The notes below the pieces were generated by a model that saw nothing but the letters and a program-made list of their open reading frames with translations, searched no databases and was not told the origin of the DNA. A program made the position numbers and the translations under genes. DNA of 64,000 nt from Faucicola osloensis_B. GTDB lineage: Bacteria > Pseudomonadota > Gammaproteobacteria > Pseudomonadales > Moraxellaceae. This document shows positions 61,403 through 64,000 of this stretch, piece after piece. Position 1 is the first letter of the stretch. Each line of letters begins with the position of its first letter. The stretch is from the NCBI GenBank assembly GCA_964211495.1, contig CAXORL010000005.1, forward strand, positions 62,001-126,000. Direction: 5' to 3'.

Positions 61403-61582
61403 TTACTTTTTAGTACCAATCATGGGGGGTAATTCACTTGACACATTGGTGGCTGTGACAGGGTGAACCAATGCTGCACGCGCCTGTGAGACTGACTGGC
61501 TTTCAGTAGGCTTGCGCAAAAAACTGTAATAACCAAAAACAGCCATGTTGAGTACCACCAAGGCTAAAAATAGATAACGCAT
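61403..61582 (-). CDS. Small single-span membrane protein, unknown
   Basis: 59 aa from the ATG at 61582, which has GAGGA 6 bases upstream; the frame extends to an ATG at 61612 without a ribosome site. One membrane helix starts almost at once (MRYLFLALVVLNMAVFGYYS), followed by a short polar periplasmic or cytoplasmic tail (ARAALVHPVTATNVSSELPP). No family is recognised. It lies 127 bp upstream of nothing on its strand except the tandem repeat; bfmS ends 128 bp before its start. Confidence 0.65.
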   Translation of the reverse strand: MRYLFLALVVLNMAVFGYYSFLRKPTESQSVSQARAALVHPVTATNVSSELPPMIGTKK

Positions 61583-61709
61583 GCCATCCTCGCTTGTGAT
61601 GATTTCGCTCATCGGTTAATTGATATGCGCAAATTTTGCTAAACCATTGCATAACTCACTAAAATTTAGCCCAGTCTGAGCAAATTTGCAAGCATCACTG
61701 GTAACGAGC

Positions 61710-63404
61710 TTATGACCCTTGCTCATCCGTGTATTTTTTCTCGCTACTTTTTTGGGTAATTTCATCCGCTTCAATACTTGAAGCTAGCTGGCTTTTCGGC
61801 CACTTCATGATAAATCGCGCCCCACCCAAGGTCGGGCTTTCATCCACTGACATGCGGCCGTTAAACCAAAACGCAATTCGAGACACGATTGATAAGCCAA
61901 GACCATAACCACCCGAGGCACGGGTACGACTATCATCGAGACGCGCAAATGGGATAAAGACTTTTTCACGGTCTTTTTCTGGAATACCCTGTCCATCATC
62001 TTCCACACTGATAAAGGCTTCATTTTTTTCTAAGCCTGCTGAAATGATAATGGTGCTTTCGGCATAACGAGTGGCATTACCTGCCAAGTTTTGCAACACA
62101 CGGTGTAAATAGCGTCTATCGGCCTGTGCAAACGCACCTTTTTGCATGTTGCCTACTTTGACGGTGACAGGTTTACCAAGCGCATTGGTCTCGCGGACAA
62201 TCTGCGAAACGAGCTCTTGCAAATCGACATCTTCCCAGTCCATTTTGGGCGAGCCTTCTTCAAGCTTGGCATAGGTCAAAATTTCATCAATCAAGCCATT
62301 GAGCGATTCGATATCCTGGTCGATATAATCACGCTGACTCATGCGATCTTCATAATCATCCGTATCAGCCAGCATATCCACTGCAAAGCGAATACGTGCT
62401 ACTGGGGTACGCAGCTCATGAGATACAGCACGGGTCAACTCACGCTGGGATTCAATTAAACGGCGAATGTGCTCAGTCATACTATTAAAGGTTGCGGCTA
62501 GATGGGCAATTTCATCTTCTCCCACGACTTTTACTTTGGTATTAAGCTTACCTTCGCGCACTTTGGTGATACCGCTTTGAATCAGCTGTAGTTTACGCTC
62601 TAATGGGAAAATCAGCGCATAGACACCTAGACTAATCAAGAACATACTTATGAGCGTGATACTAATAATCAGATTAAGCGGAAACCAGTTAAATAGCGGA
62701 ATGGGTCCCAAATCCACCACGGTATCTTGGATTTCAGTCGGTGCTAATACCCGAATCGATGAATTCTCTACACTGGTATTGTCACGGAACATAATCACGA
62801 TATCTTTGCGATACAGGCGCGCTTTTTGGTCGGTATCAAGTTGTAGTTTATTAATGGATTGTAAGGTGAGCTTAAAAGGGAAAAATGTTTGAATTTGTTG
62901 CAAGCGTTGCTGTTTTTCTGCCAAAGTACGATAGTAGGACAAATCATCGAGTAGCAACACGCCTACCCCTTTGATTTGTTGCTCACTGAGTTTATTAAAA
63001 CTCACATGCAACACGTTGTTCTCGCCCGAGACTTTGTAATAAATCTCAGCCGTATTGTTATCGCTATTAAAACGTACTACGGCTTGTTGTTTATTAAGTC
63101 GATTGATTTCGCTGGTTCTAAAGTCCGCTTTTGAGATCGGTTCGATATTAAACTTGGTATCAAATAACGTACTGACATCAGAGAGCCAAAAATTACGCTC
63201 TTGGGCAGTGACTTGTCGCGATAAGCCTGAATCAATGAGATAAAATGCCGCTGATGCCATATCCTCGCGATAAGTCTGTACCCGCTCTGCATTGATAGTG
63301 GTGATAAGCAGTTGCGCAAAAAATGCAACCAACAAACAGATAAATAACAGACCTGCATAAATTCGCAGAAAAATAGACTGGTTTAAGGAGGATAATAGCG
63401 GCAT
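61710..63404 (-). CDS. bfmS: Sensor histidine kinase BfmS-like (RstB family)
   Basis: 564 aa. Membrane helices near residues 10-35 and 240-265 enclose a periplasmic domain. A HAMP domain (about 266-320) precedes the H box RAVSHELRTPVARIRF with H329, and the ATPase motifs NLAGNATRYAES, VEDDGQGIPEKDRE and SGGYGLGLSIVSRI. The response regulator just upstream is very close to BfmR of Acinetobacter, where BfmRS controls envelope stress, capsule and biofilm genes. The 209-bp gap to bfmR contains a terminator-like hairpin. Confidence 0.92.
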   Translation of the reverse strand: MPLLSSLNQSIFLRIYAGLLFICLLVAFFAQLLITTINAERVQTYREDMASAAFYLIDSGLSRQVTAQERNFWLSDVSTLFDTKFNIEPISKADFRTSEINRLNKQQAVVRFNSDNNTAEIYYKVSGENNVLHVSFNKLSEQQIKGVGVLLLDDLSYYRTLAEKQQRLQQIQTFFPFKLTLQSINKLQLDTDQKARLYRKDIVIMFRDNTSVENSSIRVLAPTEIQDTVVDLGPIPLFNWFPLNLIISITLISMFLISLGVYALIFPLERKLQLIQSGITKVREGKLNTKVKVVGEDEIAHLAATFNSMTEHIRRLIESQRELTRAVSHELRTPVARIRFAVDMLADTDDYEDRMSQRDYIDQDIESLNGLIDEILTYAKLEEGSPKMDWEDVDLQELVSQIVRETNALGKPVTVKVGNMQKGAFAQADRRYLHRVLQNLAGNATRYAESTIIISAGLEKNEAFISVEDDGQGIPEKDREKVFIPFARLDDSRTRASGGYGLGLSIVSRIAFWFNGRMSVDESPTLGGARFIMKWPKSQLASSIEADEITQKSSEKKYTDEQGS

Positions 63405-63555
63405 AAAAATCTAGGGTTAAGGTCAATAGATAATAGCCGTATTATTACCTAGCAAAATTAATATTACAATGTAAAATTCATGAAGCGACTGTCTAGTAAC
63501 GTAGTAAATTGTTGTCCAAAACCTTTCAATTGCTAGCTAGCAAAATACACAGCGA

Positions 63556-63587
63556 CAAAAAAAGCCAGCTTGATGCTGACTTTTTTA
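63556..63587 (-). terminator. Terminator-like hairpin between bfmR and bfmS
   Basis: On the minus strand AAAAGTCAGC pairs with GCTGGCTTTT (one mismatch) around ATCAA and runs into TTTTTTT. It lies 27 bp after the bfmR stop and may be a partial terminator. Confidence 0.65.
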
Positions 63588-63613
63588 TCGATACGGTGTT
63601 TATCAATACTATG

Positions 63614-64000
63614 TTAGTTTTCTTTGACAAACAGATAACCTTTACTGCGAACGGTTTTGATACGTTTTGGGTTTTCAGGATCATCACCAATTTTTGGACG
63701 GATGCGAGAAATACGTACATCAATCGAGCGGTCTTGACCATCATACTCGATACCACGCAGACGTTCAAAAATATCTTCACGCGATAAGATACGCCCCGCA
63801 TTGGATGCCAACAACCACAACAAATCATATTCCGCACTGGTAAAGTCAACAAGCTCATCGTTCAAAGTCACCGAACGACCGCCGTTATCAATAACCAAAT
63901 CGCCAAATTCAAGACGCTGCGGCACTTCATCGGTTGGCGCGGTATCAGATCGGCGCAATAGCGCACGAATACGCGCTAATAACACACGCGGTTGTACCGG
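63614..64000 (-). CDS. bfmR: Response regulator BfmR-like, partial (N-terminus beyond window)
   Basis: The C-terminal 128 residues are present and the frame is open through the window edge (reads PVQPRVLLARIRALLRR). The OmpR/PhoB-type winged-helix DNA-binding domain is complete: LVIDNGGRSVTLNDELVDFT, YDLLWLLASNAGRILSREDI, YDGQDRSIDVRISRIRPKIG and RSKGYLFVKE. As I remember it, A. baumannii BfmR has nearly the same sequence here. The receiver domain lies outside the window. It is the upstream partner of bfmS. Confidence 0.95.
   Translation of the reverse strand, partial: PVQPRVLLARIRALLRRSDTAPTDEVPQRLEFGDLVIDNGGRSVTLNDELVDFTSAEYDLLWLLASNAGRILSREDIFERLRGIEYDGQDRSIDVRISRIRPKIGDDPENPKRIKTVRSKGYLFVKEN

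Noticed and set aside
1..64000. tRNA, rRNA, CRISPR, prophage or insertion sequences
   Set aside because: I looked for conserved tRNA arms, regularly spaced repeats, transposase or integrase motifs and found none; faint cases could be missed by eye.

Overview
This 64 kb window is chromosomal DNA of a gamma-proteobacterium of the family Moraxellaceae, most likely close to Moraxella (Faucicola) osloensis or Psychrobacter. This rests on near-identity as I remember it of the response regulator at the right edge to Acinetobacter BfmR, on gene pairs typical of the order (pepA-holC divergent from lptF-lptG, yqiA next to parE, argS next to a SPOR protein, cmoA-cmoB divergent from msrA), on a moderate GC content and on large PlsB and RibB proteins. 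The species is inference. I saw no rRNA, tRNA, CRISPR array, prophage or intact insertion sequence. The window is mostly housekeeping DNA with a few accessory inserts.

Layout. 1-5.8 kb: a leftward export operon (TolC-like outer membrane protein, HlyD adaptor, two ABC-2 permeases, the last cut by the window edge). 6.4-12.1 kb: lipoprotein, rarA, a membrane-anchored BLUF photoreceptor, ribB with a degenerate GTP cyclohydrolase domain, two acyl-CoA thioesterases. 12.3-17.7 kb: plsB, a SPOR protein and argS. 18-26 kb: DUF2788, cmoB/cmoA, msrA, an MltB-type transglycosylase, a small acidic protein, a DUF4062-like protein, murI and DUF1285. 26.6-35.7 kb: ETF-ubiquinone oxidoreductase, a Tat-exported PhoD lipoprotein, a 59-aa protein, recG, a NYN-LOTUS protein, a patatin lipoprotein and a periplasmic protein. 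36-46 kb: argA, two tandem FKBP isomerases, an acyltransferase, YnfA, parE with an orphan barstar and a GNAT enzyme between it and yqiA, DUF1289 and an LPG-synthase-like membrane protein. 46-57 kb: DUF1328, a Lys/Thr-rich exported protein, sstT, holC, pepA, lptFG, a UDG-family protein, a DUF305 lipoprotein and cbpM/cbpA. 57-64 kb: hisH, an AT-rich STAS-like/HATPase protein, avtA, an EnvZ-like kinase and bfmS/bfmR.

Envelope biology dominates: LPS export (lptFG), phospholipid synthesis (plsB, PlsC-like protein), peptidoglycan (murI, MltB, SPOR), periplasmic folding (two FKBPs), efflux and envelope stress signalling (BfmRS, EnvZ-like). The most unusual items are the foreign-looking HATPase gene at 57.5 kb, the orphan barstar in the yqiA-parE operon, the BLUF protein with a membrane tail, the NYN-LOTUS protein, a 66-bp nested inverted repeat at 45.96 kb, and several 12-16 bp tandem repeats sitting at gene 3' ends. 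No complete new multi-gene system is evident.
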